Shown in pieces: positions 1 to 7,829 of a stretch of DNA of 64,000 nucleotides; the first letter of the stretch is position 1; each line of letters starts with the position of its first letter. Origin of the DNA: an uncultured Serinicoccus sp. (GTDB lineage: Bacteria; Actinomycetota; Actinomycetes; Actinomycetales; Dermatophilaceae); assembly GCF_947487915.1 (NCBI RefSeq), contig NZ_CANKYH010000002.1, positions 186,001-250,000 on the forward strand, written 5' to 3'. The notes below the pieces were generated by a model. It saw nothing but the letters and a program-made list of their open reading frames with translations, searched no databases and was not told the origin of the DNA. A program made the position numbers and the translations under genes.

Positions 1-143
1 GCGCCCTCCTGCACGGCGTCGATGGCCTCGCGCTGGAAGTCGTCGAGCTCCAGGCCCAGGGTCTCGGTGAACCGCCCCGCAGGGGTGGCGGCACGCGAGG
101 CCCGGGCGCGCGAGGCGGCGTAGCGTTCGGCGGGGCTGGGCAT
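1..143 (-). CDS. DEAD/DEAH-box (Ski2/HelY-type) helicase, N-terminal fragment
   Basis: Only the first 47 codons are visible; the gene runs off the left edge. Residues about 24-46 resemble the Q-motif region of Ski2/Mtr4-like RNA helicases (an LDDFQREAIDAVQEG stretch). A HelY-type helicase commonly follows the pafB-pafC-tatA-tatC block in actinobacteria, which is the context here. The ATG at 143-141 has no ribosome binding site but lies 7 nt after a TAGCCT -10 element on its own strand (151-156), so it is probably leaderless. The start codon lies inside a copy of the octamer GGTATGCC. The ATPase motifs are outside the window, so the assignment rests on the Q motif and synteny. Confidence 0.7.
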   Translation of the reverse strand, partial: MPSPAERYAASRARASRAATPAGRFTETLGLELDDFQREAIDAVQEG

Positions 144-150
144 ACCACCC

Positions 151-156
151 AGGCTA
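151..156 (-). promoter_or_regulatory. -10 element for leaderless helicase gene
   Basis: TAGCCT on the minus strand, followed by a 7-nt spacer and then the ATG of the helicase. It lies just beyond the dagK stop codon (159-161), so the helicase probably has its own promoter although dagK is 15 bp away. Confidence 0.5.
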
Positions 157-158
157 CG

Positions 159-1046
159 TCAGCCCGGGACGACCACCCGAAGGCTCGCGGCGTCCACGCG
201 CACGGTGAGCGGGAGGGGCCCCAGCGGCTCGCCGTCTCCGTGCGCGACGACGTCGTCCGGTCCCTCGACGCGCACCTCTCGGGCGCGGTGCACCTCGACC
301 GCCGGATGCCCGGTATGCCGTCCCGCCCGCAGCGCGCGCAGCACGCCCAGGGCCTGGGCCGGGGAGACGGGGCGGACGAGGACGAGGTCGAGCGCGCCGT
401 CGGCCGGGTCCGCCGCGGGGGCGATGGGCAGTCCGCCGCCGAAGAACGGCATCGACGCGGCGACCACGACGAGCGCGTCCAGCTCGCGGGGCCGCCCGTC
501 CACCGTGAGCCGGTAGTGCAGCGGCGGCTGTCGGCGCAGCAGCGCGATCTCGACCAGCGCGGACAGGGTGTAGGACGTCGCACCCAGCCGCCGGGGCATC
601 CGGTTGGCCCGCGCGTTGATCCGCGCCTCGAGCGCGCCGCAGACCGAGCCCAGCACCCGGCGGTCCAGCTCGGGCAGGAGCAGGGTGTCGACGGTGCGGG
701 TCCGCCCCGCCAGCAGCACCTGGACGCAGCCCGCACCGTCCGGCGGCAGCCCCAGGCTGCGCGCGTTGTCGTTGCCGGTCCCGGCCGGCAGGATGCCCAG
801 CGCCGTACCCGTCCCCGAGCAGACGTCCGCCCCCAGGCTGACCAGCCCGTCCCCGCCGGCGACCACCAGCACGTCGACCCCGTCGGCCACGAGGGCGGCG
901 CTCGCGGCCCGGGCCTGCTCCAGCGTGCCCGCTGTCACCTGGACGACGTCGTGCCCGGCCGCGCGCAGGGCGCCGGTCGCGGCCTCCCCCACCGCGGCCG
1001 CCCCGCCACGGCCGGACCGGCGGCCGTGCACGAGGGCATACCTCAT
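159..1046 (-). CDS. diacylglycerol kinase-family lipid kinase
   Basis: A 295-residue protein of the DagK/YegS/BmrU family, which phosphorylates diacylglycerol or related lipids at the membrane using ATP. The nucleotide-binding GGDG motif is at residues 64-67 and the PAGTGND motif at 87-93; the C-terminal beta-sandwich half runs from about residue 130 to the end. The usual N-terminal NPxSG loop is replaced by HGRRSG. The ATG at 1046 overlaps the tatC stop by 4 nt (ATGA), so it is translationally coupled as the last gene of the pafB-pafC-tatA-tatC operon. Family assignment is firm; the substrate (diacylglycerol, sphingoid base or polyprenol) cannot be read from sequence. Confidence 0.88.
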   Translation of the reverse strand: MRYALVHGRRSGRGGAAAVGEAATGALRAAGHDVVQVTAGTLEQARAASAALVADGVDVLVVAGGDGLVSLGADVCSGTGTALGILPAGTGNDNARSLGLPPDGAGCVQVLLAGRTRTVDTLLLPELDRRVLGSVCGALEARINARANRMPRRLGATSYTLSALVEIALLRRQPPLHYRLTVDGRPRELDALVVVAASMPFFGGGLPIAPAADPADGALDLVLVRPVSPAQALGVLRALRAGRHTGHPAVEVHRAREVRVEGPDDVVAHGDGEPLGPLPLTVRVDAASLRVVVPG

Positions 1047-1867
1047 GTCAGCGGGGTCGCCTCGTCCGGCGAGAGACCGGCATACCGGCCGGGGTTCTTC
1101 TTCTCCCGCCGCCGCTCCATGAGGAAGGCGACGCCGACCGCGCACCAGTAGAGCGCGAAGACCGGGCTGGCCATCGCCAGCATCGTCCAGGCGCTGGGGT
1201 CCGGCGTCATGAAGGCGGAGAAGACGAGGATCCCGAAGAGCACGACCCGCCAGCTGCGCAGCATGAGCCGGGCGGACAGGATGCCGATCTGGTTGAGCGC
1301 GACGAGCACGACCGGGAGCAGGAAGGCCAGGCCGAAGGCGAGCATGAAGTAGAGCCACAGGGTGAGGAACTCGCTGGCCCCGGGCAGGTTGGCGATGCCC
1401 TCCGGGGTGAAGCCGAGCAGGATCGCGACGAGGCGCGGGAAGGTGAAGGCCGCCAGCGCCGCCCCGGCGAAGAACAGCGGGATCGAGATGAAGAAGTAGG
1501 ACAGCGCGATCTTCTTCTCCGCGCGGGTGAGCCCGGGCAGCAGGAAGCCCCAGATGTTCCACAGCCAGATCGGGCTGGCGAGCAGGATGCCGCTGAAGAT
1601 CGCCACCCGCAGCTGCATCGCGAACGGCTCGGTGATGTTCTGGAAGCGCAGCGAGACGGCCTCGTCCCCGCGCTCGGCGGCGACGGCGTCGATGGGGGCG
1701 GTGACGACCGAGATGATCTCGTCGTACCAGTACCACCCGACGACCGAGAGCACCCCGATCGCCAGCACGCTGATCGTCAGCCGGTTGCGCAGCTCACGGA
1801 AGTGGTCCCCGAGAGACATCCGCCCCTCGGGGTCCTTCGCGCGTCGGGCGCGGGCCGCTCGGGTCAC
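1043..1867 (-). CDS. tatC: Sec-independent (twin-arginine) translocase subunit TatC
   Basis: TatC recognises twin-arginine signal peptides and, with TatA, moves folded proteins across the cytoplasmic membrane. The sequence has six hydrophobic segments, the N-terminal helical LRNRL signature, and the conserved TPDPSAW region before the last membrane span. I chose the GTG at 1867 (274 aa) because the KDPEGRM stretch before MSLGDHF resembles extensions I recall in related actinobacterial TatC proteins; an ATG at 1819, preceded by a GAGGGG-like ribosome site, would give 258 aa. It follows tatA closely and overlaps dagK (ATGA). TatB is not encoded here, consistent with a two-component TatA/TatC system in this stretch. 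Confidence 0.95.
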   Translation of the reverse strand: MTRAARARRAKDPEGRMSLGDHFRELRNRLTISVLAIGVLSVVGWYWYDEIISVVTAPIDAVAAERGDEAVSLRFQNITEPFAMQLRVAIFSGILLASPIWLWNIWGFLLPGLTRAEKKIALSYFFISIPLFFAGAALAAFTFPRLVAILLGFTPEGIANLPGASEFLTLWLYFMLAFGLAFLLPVVLVALNQIGILSARLMLRSWRVVLFGILVFSAFMTPDPSAWTMLAMASPVFALYWCAVGVAFLMERRREKKNPGRYAGLSPDEATPLT

Positions 1868-1895
1868 CGTCGGGTATGCCGTGTCGCGCGGTCGC

Positions 1896-2186
1896 TCAGG
1901 CGCCGGTCGTGCCGGTGGTGCCGGCCCCGCCCTCACGCCGCTTCATCGCGTCGTACTCCTCGCGGGCGGTGTCGGCGTCGTGGTCCTTGCGGTCGTCGAG
2001 GGCGGGCCGCTCGGCGTCCTTCTCGGTCTTGCGCGCCTCGCCCTCGTCCTTCATCTGGTCGACCTCGGACTTGAAGACACGCATCGACTCACCCATGGAG
2101 CGGGCCATGTTGGGCAGGTTCTTCCACCCGAAGAGCAGGAGGAAGGCGACGACGAGGACGACGATGTGCCAGGCCTGGAGACGCAT
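1896..2186 (-). CDS. tatA: Sec-independent translocase subunit TatA
   Basis: A 96-residue pore-forming subunit of the Tat translocase. A single membrane helix covers residues about 5-18, followed by the FG hinge (F19-G20), an amphipathic helix (about 22-45) and a long charged tail rich in Asp, Glu, Lys and Arg. This is the standard TatA architecture. It lies between pafC and tatC on one strand. A TAGACT -10 at 2250-2255, inside the pafC stop region, would give it a private transcript with a leader of about 50 nt; that leader contains two small GC-rich hairpins. Confidence 0.95.
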   Translation of the reverse strand: MRLQAWHIVVLVVAFLLLFGWKNLPNMARSMGESMRVFKSEVDQMKDEGEARKTEKDAERPALDDRKDHDADTAREEYDAMKRREGGAGTTGTTGA

Positions 2187-2247
2187 GGTGGGCTCACTCG
2201 CTCTCGGTAGAGGTGTCGCCGCCGTGGCGGCGCACCGGGGTGCGTGG

Positions 2248-3231
2248 TCAGTCTAACGCCGGGCCTGGCGACAGGTTCCCCGACAGGGCCGTGCGCGCGG
2301 CCTCCTGCACGGCGTCCACGAGCGCCGCCGGCTCGACGACCCGCACTCCCCCGCCCTCGCGCAGCACGAGCCGGATGAGCCAGCGGGGGTCGGCGACCCG
2401 CAGCACCATCCGGACCGAGCCGTCGCCACGGGGCTCGACCTCCTCGGCCGGGACCTGCTCGGCGACCCACGCCGAGCCGGGGTCGAGGTCGAGGGTGACG
2501 GCCTGGTCGTCGGGGTCGGGCCGGTAGACCCCGCTGCCGACGGCCCGCTCGGGCAGGTCCTCGGGCGGGGTGGCCGGCACGTCCAGCACCTGCGCGGCCT
2601 CGATCCGGTCGAGCCGGAACAGGCGCACGCCCCGGGCGCGGTGGCACCAGCCCTCGAGGTACCACCGGCCGTCCACCGACAGCGCCCGGAGCGGGTCGAC
2701 GTCGCGCTCGGTGGTCTCGTCCCGGCTGCCGGAGGTGTAGCGCAGGTGCAGCCGGCGCCGCTCGGTCAGCCCGGCCCGGACGGCCGCGGCGATCCCGTCG
2801 TCGGCCGGCTGCTCGAGGTCGACGCGCACGGCGGCCGCCGCCCGCGCGGTCTCCCCGGCGGCGGACTCCAGCTTGGCGAGCGCCCGGTCGATGGCGTCCC
2901 GCTCCGCGAGGCCCGGGGTGTCGGCGAGCGCCCGCAGCGCCACGATGAGGGCCAGGGCCTCGTCCCGGCCGAGGCGCAGGGGGCGGGCGATGGTGTCGGC
3001 GTTGCCGACGAAGACGCGCCCACCCTCCCAGGAGGCCTCGATGAGGTCGTCGGGGTAGTGACCGGGCAGCCCGCACAGGAAGAGGACCTGCAGGTCCTCG
3101 ACGACCTGGCTCTCACTCACCCCGAGCTCGGCTGCCGCCGTCGCGAGGTCGATGCCCTGCCGGTGCAGCAACCACGGCACCATCGTCAGCATCCGGGCCA
3201 CCCGGGAGGTGGCGCTCTCGTAGGTCGCCAT
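2248..3231 (-). CDS. pafC: WYL-domain transcriptional regulator PafC
   Basis: PafC pairs with PafB to form the WYL-domain activator of the RecA/LexA-independent DNA-damage response described in mycobacteria. The 327-residue protein has an N-terminal winged-helix region (about 1-60, LGVSESQVVEDL), a central helical segment and a WYL domain containing RWYLEGW in the middle, with a C-terminal WCX-type extension. Its ATG overlaps the pafB stop by one base (TGATG), showing translational coupling. Position next to pafB and upstream of tatA matches the conserved actinobacterial arrangement. The name comes from the pupylation gene neighbourhood; PafC is not a pupylation enzyme. Confidence 0.92.
   Translation of the reverse strand: MATYESATSRVARMLTMVPWLLHRQGIDLATAAAELGVSESQVVEDLQVLFLCGLPGHYPDDLIEASWEGGRVFVGNADTIARPLRLGRDEALALIVALRALADTPGLAERDAIDRALAKLESAAGETARAAAAVRVDLEQPADDGIAAAVRAGLTERRRLHLRYTSGSRDETTERDVDPLRALSVDGRWYLEGWCHRARGVRLFRLDRIEAAQVLDVPATPPEDLPERAVGSGVYRPDPDDQAVTLDLDPGSAWVAEQVPAEEVEPRGDGSVRMVLRVADPRWLIRLVLREGGGVRVVEPAALVDAVQEAARTALSGNLSPGPALD
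2250..2255 (-). promoter_or_regulatory. putative internal -10 element for tatA-tatC-dagK
   Basis: TAGACT on the minus strand overlaps the last pafC codons and its TGA. The roughly 50-nt leader before tatA can form two short stems (arms CGCACC/GGTGCG and GCCGCC/GGCGGC). No -35 was recognised. Confidence 0.4.
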
Positions 3232-4247
3232 CAGGCCGCTCCTCCCCCGTGCGCGGCGAGCACCGCGCGCAGTCGTTCGGCGACCTGCTCGGCCAGCTCG
3301 GCCGGTGCCTCTACGTGCACGTGCGGCCCGGCCGCGGTGACCTCGCGCGCCAGCGGCGTCAGCGACCCCACGTCGAGCTCCAGCCGCGACCAGCCCTCAG
3401 GCACGTCGCCGCCAGCAGCGCTCTCGCGGGCGCGCCGCCGCAGCGAGGCGGCCGCCCCGTCGCGCACCAGCAGGCGGACGGTCGTGGACCGCTCGCCGTC
3501 CTCCCCCGCGCTGCGCCGGATCATGGCGAGCGCGTCGAGGTCCTCGGGCACGGCATACCCCCCGGGCCGGCCGGCGCGCTGCGGGAGGCCGACGACACGG
3601 TCCAGCCGGAACACCCGGGGCGCGTCGCGGTCGAGGTCGTGGGCGGTGAGGTACCAGCGGCCGTGCCAGCTCGTCAGCCCCCACGGCTGCACGTGGCGGC
3701 GCGCGAGGTCGCCGGAGCCGCCGCGGTAGTCGAAGGTGATCGGGCAGTGCTCGAGCACGGCGTCGCGGACCGGCTCGAAGGCGGGGTCGGGGGTGTGCAG
3801 CAGCGGCTCGATCCCGGCGACCGAGGACTCGTCGCGCACCACCCCGGCGGCGTCCAGCTTGCGCAGCGCCTGCGCGGCCGGGCCGGCGAGGCTCGCCTGG
3901 CCCCAGGCGCGCGCCGCGAGCCCGAGCACCGCGAGCTCGTCGGGGGCGAAGTCGATCTCGGGCAGGGCGTACTCGCGCTGGTCGATGCGGTAGCCCGGCT
4001 CGTCGTCGAAGAAGGCGTCGATCGGCTCGGTGCGCAGCGGGATGCCCAGGGCGCGCAGCTCGTCCTTGTCCCGCTCGAACATCCGCTCGAACGCCTCGGG
4101 GGTGCTCCGCGCGTAGTCCGGGACGGCCTGGCGCAGCTTGGCGCGGCTCAGCGGCTGGCGGGTGTGCAGCAGGGCGATGACGAGGTTGAGCAGCCGCTCG
4201 GTCTTGGCCGCGGCCGGGCTGGGGCCGGTGCTCGTGCTCTTCGCCAT
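3231..4247 (-). CDS. pafB: WYL-domain transcriptional regulator PafB
   Basis: A 338-residue partner of PafC. It carries an N-terminal winged-helix domain (about 15-75, containing RAKLRQAVPDY), a linker, and a WYL domain with GRWYLTAHDLDRD and a downstream FRLDR segment. In mycobacteria the PafB-PafC complex activates DNA-repair genes after quinolone or mitomycin damage. The ATG at 4247 (MAKSTSTG) is 7 nt downstream of a TAGCCT -10 (4255-4260) with no ribosome site, so it is probably leaderless; an open frame continues upstream but without family-like sequence. It is transcribed away from the DUF3866 gene. Confidence 0.93.
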   Translation of the reverse strand: MAKSTSTGPSPAAAKTERLLNLVIALLHTRQPLSRAKLRQAVPDYARSTPEAFERMFERDKDELRALGIPLRTEPIDAFFDDEPGYRIDQREYALPEIDFAPDELAVLGLAARAWGQASLAGPAAQALRKLDAAGVVRDESSVAGIEPLLHTPDPAFEPVRDAVLEHCPITFDYRGGSGDLARRHVQPWGLTSWHGRWYLTAHDLDRDAPRVFRLDRVVGLPQRAGRPGGYAVPEDLDALAMIRRSAGEDGERSTTVRLLVRDGAAASLRRRARESAAGGDVPEGWSRLELDVGSLTPLAREVTAAGPHVHVEAPAELAEQVAERLRAVLAAHGGGAA

Positions 4248-4304
4248 GCCTCGCAGGCTACCGTCCGACCTCCCGCGACCCGGGCATCGATAGGCTCGGT
4301 TGTC
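4248..4304. promoter_or_regulatory. divergent leaderless promoters, pafB / DUF3866
   Basis: A 57-bp intergenic region holds two outward -10 elements: TAGCCT on the minus strand (4255-4260), 7 nt before the pafB ATG, and TAGGCT on the plus strand (4291-4296), 8 nt before the GTG at 4305. Neither gene has a Shine-Dalgarno sequence, so both transcripts should start at or next to the start codon. Confidence 0.55.
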
Positions 4305-5510
4305 GTGATCACGTGGCGCGAGGGTGAGGTGCACGAGCTGCTGCCGGGGTGGACCGGCGTGCAGGTGCTCGGCGTCGACGTCGGGGGCGAGCGGGTGCGG
4401 GCGCTGGGCTACCCCGACCTCGTCGGGAGCGCCGCGACGGGTGACCGGGTCCTGCTCAACGTCACCGCGCTGGAGCGCGGCCTCGGCACGGGAGGGTATG
4501 CCCTCGTCGTCGCCCTCCCCGACCGTCCCGACGCCTGGCCGGACCGCGCGGCAGGTGAGCCGGGCCACCTGGTCAAGGGCCGCTACGCCCCGCTGCAGCC
4601 GATGGTGCTGGGGGTGGACGACCCCGAGGGCGAGCACCACGCCACCCTCGCCCAGGCGGACGACCTGGAGGGTATGCCGGTGCTCGCCACCGACCTGCAC
4701 TCGGCGCTCCCGGCGGTGCTCGCGGGGGTCCGGGCGCAGCGGCCCGCGGCCCGGGTCGCGTACGTCATGACCGACGGGGCCGCGCTGCCGCTGGCCTGGT
4801 CGCGGACCGTCGCCGGCCTGCGCGAGGCGGGGTGGCTGGCCAGCACGATCACCGCGGGGCAGGCCTTCGGCGGTGACCTGGAGGCGGTGACGGTGCACAC
4901 CGCGCTGCTCGCGGCCCGGCACGTCGTCGGGGCCGACCTGGCCGTCGTGATCCAGGGACCGGGCAACCTCGGCACCGACACCCGGTGGGGCTTCTCCGGC
5001 GTGGCCGCGGGCGAGGCGCTCAATGCCGCCGCCGTGCTCGGCGGCCGCCCGGTGGCCGGCCTGCGGGTCTCCCAGGCCGACGCCCGCGAGCGGCACCGCG
5101 GGCTGTCCCACCACAGCGCCACCGCCTTCGGCCGGGTCCTCACCCACCCCGCCGACCTGCCCGTCCCCGTGCTGGCACCGCCAACGGGTGACGCAGGTGC
5201 GGCGGAGACCTCTTTCGCGGGTACCGGATCCCCCCGGGACAGGTCCTTCCCCGGCACCGGAGACCCGGCAGGGGCACCCGCGCTGCGCGAGTGCCTCGGG
5301 CTCGTCCACCGGCAGGCGCGCGACCTGGTCGCGGCCGCGCCGCACCTGCGCCTGGTCGAGCTTGCCACCGAGGGCCTGCCGGACGCGCTCGCGCAGGTAC
5401 CGGTCCCCCTGTCGACGATGGGCCGTGGCCTGGAGGACGACCCGGCCGCCTTCCTGGCCGCCGCGGCTGCCGGCCGCCACGCCGCCCGGCTCCTCGACGG
5501 CACGGCTTGA
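4305..5510 (+). CDS. DUF3866 family protein
   Basis: A 401-residue protein matching the actinobacterial DUF3866 family as I recall it, usually found beside the paf/tat genes. No catalytic motif is obvious; it is soluble-looking, with a glycine-rich segment (GPGNLGTDTRWGFSG) near residue 220. The GTG at 4305 (VITWREGEV) is chosen because a TAGGCT -10 ends 8 nt before it. Residues about 290-325 form a low-complexity insert with two related SF-x-GTG repeats, absent from the otherwise ordered fold. Function is unknown; conservation next to pafBC suggests a housekeeping or stress role, but that is inference. Confidence 0.8.
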   Translation: MITWREGEVHELLPGWTGVQVLGVDVGGERVRALGYPDLVGSAATGDRVLLNVTALERGLGTGGYALVVALPDRPDAWPDRAAGEPGHLVKGRYAPLQPMVLGVDDPEGEHHATLAQADDLEGMPVLATDLHSALPAVLAGVRAQRPAARVAYVMTDGAALPLAWSRTVAGLREAGWLASTITAGQAFGGDLEAVTVHTALLAARHVVGADLAVVIQGPGNLGTDTRWGFSGVAAGEALNAAAVLGGRPVAGLRVSQADARERHRGLSHHSATAFGRVLTHPADLPVPVLAPPTGDAGAAETSFAGTGSPRDRSFPGTGDPAGAPALRECLGLVHRQARDLVAAAPHLRLVELATEGLPDALAQVPVPLSTMGRGLEDDPAAFLAAAAAGRHAARLLDGTA

Positions 5511-5723
5511 ACCCGGGCCGACGGTAGACCGCCCGCTCGTCGTCATACCGCCCGTTCGTCGTCGACCGTCCCGAGCCCGCCCGTCACCTCAGCACCACGG
5601 CTCCCACACTGCGGGGAAAGACCCGGCGGACACGGAAATAACCCCGGCCCGGGTGCACGTCTCCGCACTCAGTGACGCGCGGGACCAGAGGGAGCGGTGA
5701 GCGCCGCTCGCCCGCCGGTCACC

Positions 5724-5729
5724 TAGGCT
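5724..5729 (+). promoter_or_regulatory. -10 element for leader ORF and antiporter
   Basis: TAGGCT is followed after 7 nt by the ATG at 5737. The preceding region (5511-5723) contains no gene; it holds two near-direct GCTCGTCGTC/GTTCGTCGTC repeats and nothing else I recognise. Confidence 0.45.
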
Positions 5730-5736
5730 GAGGGCC

Positions 5737-5883
5737 ATGACCCTGCCCGCGCCCACGGCATACCTCGACGTCACGGCGCATCCTCCCCACGGGACCCGCG
5801 ACCGCGGCCCGCGGGACGCACCCCGGCGACCGAGCGCCCCCACCCCGGGCTCCACCCCCGGCGCCGCACCCCGGGCCGACTGA
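5737..5883 (+). CDS. leaderless 48-residue leader ORF
   Basis: This short ORF starts with an ATG 7 nt after a consensus-like TAGGCT -10 and ends with TGA 9 nt before the antiporter ATG. The product is rich in Pro, Ala and Arg, has no membrane span or signal peptide, and is not recognised. The placement suggests it is the first translated unit of the antiporter mRNA and may couple or attenuate antiporter translation. Without this start the antiporter would have a leader of about 160 nt. The Pro/Arg-rich composition is also what chance translation of very GC-rich DNA looks like, so protein function is doubtful. Confidence 0.4.
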   Translation: MTLPAPTAYLDVTAHPPHGTRDRGPRDAPRRPSAPTPGSTPGAAPRAD

Positions 5884-5892
5884 GGCACCGGC

Positions 5893-7245
5893 ATGACCTC
5901 CGACCTGGTCTTCCTCCTGGGCGGCGGGGTGCTGCTGCTCGCGGTCGCGCTGCCGAGCCTGCTCACCCGTGCCTGGCTGTCCGCGCCGGTCATCCTCATC
6001 CTCGTAGGCATGCTGGTGGGGCTGCTCCCCTTCGGCTCGAGCTTCGCCTTCGACCCCACCGACCAGCGCGACACCATCGAGCACGTCACCGAGATCACCG
6101 TCCTGGTGGCCCTCATGGGGGTCGGGCTGGCGCTGGACCGGCCGCTGTCCTTCCGCAACCGCGGCTCCTGGCGCACCTGGTCGCCGACCTGGAGGCTGCT
6201 CGGCATCGCCATGCCGCTGACCATCGCCGGCGTCTTCCTGCTCGGCTGGTGGGGACTCGGACTGGGTGCCGCACCGGCCCTGCTGCTCGGCGCCGTGCTC
6301 GCGCCCACCGACCCGGTCCTCGCCGGGGACGTGCAGGTCGGCGGCCCGGTCATCACGAGGCGTGAGGCGGACAGCGATGAGTCGATGGCCGAGCAGTTGC
6401 ACGACGACGAGATCAGCGACGACGACGAGGTCCGTTTTGCCCTGACCTCCGAGGCCGGGCTCAACGACGCCCTGGCCTTCCCCTTCGTCTACGCGGCGAT
6501 CTTCCTCATGACCATGGGGTCGGCAGCGGAGTGGGGGCTGCGCTGGCTGGCGTGGGAGCTCGTGGGCAAGATCACCATCGGCCTGCTCGTCGGGATCGCC
6601 GTGGGCTGGGTCATGGCCTACCTCGCGTTCCGCACCCGGCAGCAGGCGCTGCGGCTGGCCGAGCAGGGTGAGTCGCTGCTGGCCCTCGCGGCGATGCTGC
6701 TGGCCTACGGCGTGGCCGAGGTCGCCCAGGGCTACGGCTTCCTCGCCGTCTTCGTCTGCGCCATGACGATGCGGGCCCAGGCGCGGCGGCACGAGTTCCA
6801 CGAGCACATGCACGGCGTCGTCGAGCGGCTGGAGCGGCTGCTGACCCTCCTCGTCCTGCTCTTCGTGGGCATCGCGCTCACCGACGGCGCGCTGGAGTCC
6901 CTCGACTGGCGCGGCGTCCTCGTGGGCGTCGCCCTGGTCCTGGTCATCCGGCCGCTGGCCGGGTGGATCGCGCTGCGCCCCGGGCGCTGGCGCATGTGCG
7001 ACGAGAAGCTGCGCCCCCTGGCCCGGCGCGAGCGGCTCATCACCGCCTTCTTCGGCATCCGCGGCGTGGGCACGCTCTTCTACATCGCCTACGCCCTCTC
7101 CGAGACGACCTGGACCGGGGAGCGCTGGCTGTGGGCCACCTGCGTCTTCACGATCGTCTTCTCCGTCGTCCTGCACGGCGTGCTCGTGACGCCCATCATG
7201 ACGAAGCTGGAGCGCGACCGGGAGCGGCTCATCCGCTCGACCTGA
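5893..7245 (+). CDS. CPA1-family Na+(K+)/H+ antiporter
   Basis: A 450-residue inner-membrane antiporter exchanging cations for protons. About 12 hydrophobic segments are visible. The ion-binding region reads LAPTDPVLAGDVQVG (near residue 140), followed by a highly acidic loop with many Asp and Glu residues (about 155-180) and then SEAGLNDALAFP, the paired half of the CPA1 signature. It follows the 48-residue leader ORF after 9 nt and lacks a strong ribosome site, so translation may depend on the leader ORF. Convergent with the FKBP gene at 7390 across two strong hairpins. Substrate ion is not determinable. Confidence 0.88.
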   Translation: MTSDLVFLLGGGVLLLAVALPSLLTRAWLSAPVILILVGMLVGLLPFGSSFAFDPTDQRDTIEHVTEITVLVALMGVGLALDRPLSFRNRGSWRTWSPTWRLLGIAMPLTIAGVFLLGWWGLGLGAAPALLLGAVLAPTDPVLAGDVQVGGPVITRREADSDESMAEQLHDDEISDDDEVRFALTSEAGLNDALAFPFVYAAIFLMTMGSAAEWGLRWLAWELVGKITIGLLVGIAVGWVMAYLAFRTRQQALRLAEQGESLLALAAMLLAYGVAEVAQGYGFLAVFVCAMTMRAQARRHEFHEHMHGVVERLERLLTLLVLLFVGIALTDGALESLDWRGVLVGVALVLVIRPLAGWIALRPGRWRMCDEKLRPLARRERLITAFFGIRGVGTLFYIAYALSETTWTGERWLWATCVFTIVFSVVLHGVLVTPIMTKLERDRERLIRST

Positions 7246-7274
7246 AGCGGGTTGACGACACCCCCGTCCTGATC

Positions 7275-7304
7275 GGCTCAGCCGTTCACGTGAACGCCTG
7301 AGCC
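7275..7304. terminator. 30-nt hairpin A between convergent genes
   Basis: A near-perfect inverted repeat with arms GGCTCAGCCGTTCAC and GTGAACGCCTGAGCC; only one opposed pair (C/C) fails. It lies 30 nt after the antiporter stop and is the first of two related palindromes. There is no T-run, so if it is a terminator it is the GC-rich, U-less kind common in actinobacteria, and it could work in both directions. Confidence 0.6.
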
Positions 7305-7325
7305 GACGACACGCCGACAGCCGTC

Positions 7326-7355
7326 GGCCCAGGCGTTCACATGAACGCCTGGGCC
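7326..7355. terminator. 30-nt hairpin B, diverged copy of hairpin A
   Basis: A second palindrome 51 nt downstream of hairpin A, with 13-nt perfect arms GGCCCAGGCGTTC and GAACGCCTGGGCC around the loop ACAT. It matches hairpin A at most positions. The T-A pair at stem position 4 of A is a C-G pair here, a compensatory change that supports selection on pairing. It ends 35 nt past the FKBP stop. Confidence 0.6.
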
Positions 7356-7389
7356 GAGGGCGGTGCGCCGGGTGGCGCCGGTGGACGCG

Positions 7390-7788
7390 TCAGCGCACGT
7401 CCATGAGGTCGACGACGAAGATGAGCGTCTCGCCACCCTTGATGGCAGCGCCAGCGCCGCGGTCGCCATACCCGAGGTGCGGCGGGATGACGATCTTGCG
7501 GCGACCGCCGACCTTCATCCCGAGCAGGCCCTGGTCCCAGCCCTGGATGACCTGGCCGACGCCGGCGGTGAAGGTGAGCGGCTCGCCGCGGTTCCACGAG
7601 GCGTCGAACTCCTCGCCGGTCGACCAGGACACGCCCACGTAGTGCGCGGAGATCGTCGAGCCGGGCGTGGCCTCCGCGCCCTTGCCGACCTCGAGGTCCT
7701 CGACCTGTAGGTCGGCGGGCGGCTCGTCGCCGGGGAAGTCGATCTCGGGCTTGGCCTTCTGGACGCGGCCGAAAGCGGACTCGGTCAT
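7390..7788 (-). CDS. FKBP-type peptidyl-prolyl cis-trans isomerase, cytoplasmic
   Basis: A 132-residue single-domain FKBP that catalyses cis-trans isomerisation of Xaa-Pro bonds. The core domain spans about residues 25-131 and shows the family marks: HYVG, GEEFDASWNRG, VIQGWDQGLLGMKVGGRRK, IPPHLGYG and the final FVVDL strand. The ATG at 7788 is set by a perfect AAGGAG ribosome site 6 nt upstream (7795-7800). There is no signal peptide. A 5 x 32 bp tandem repeat lies immediately upstream, then a second, lipoprotein FKBP gene on the same strand, suggesting a duplicated isomerase pair. Confidence 0.93.
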   Translation of the reverse strand: MTESAFGRVQKAKPEIDFPGDEPPADLQVEDLEVGKGAEATPGSTISAHYVGVSWSTGEEFDASWNRGEPLTFTAGVGQVIQGWDQGLLGMKVGGRRKIVIPPHLGYGDRGAGAAIKGGETLIFVVDLMDVR

Positions 7789-7829
7789 GATGTGCTCCTT
7801 CTCGTTCGAGGTCGGGTATGCCGTGCGCC

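Noticed and set aside
3249..4304. Long plus-strand open frame continuous with the DUF3866 gene
   Set aside because: It is antisense to pafB, whose WYL protein sequence is clearly real; the frame is open only because GC-rich third positions suppress stops. The DUF3866 start is fixed by the -10 at 4291.
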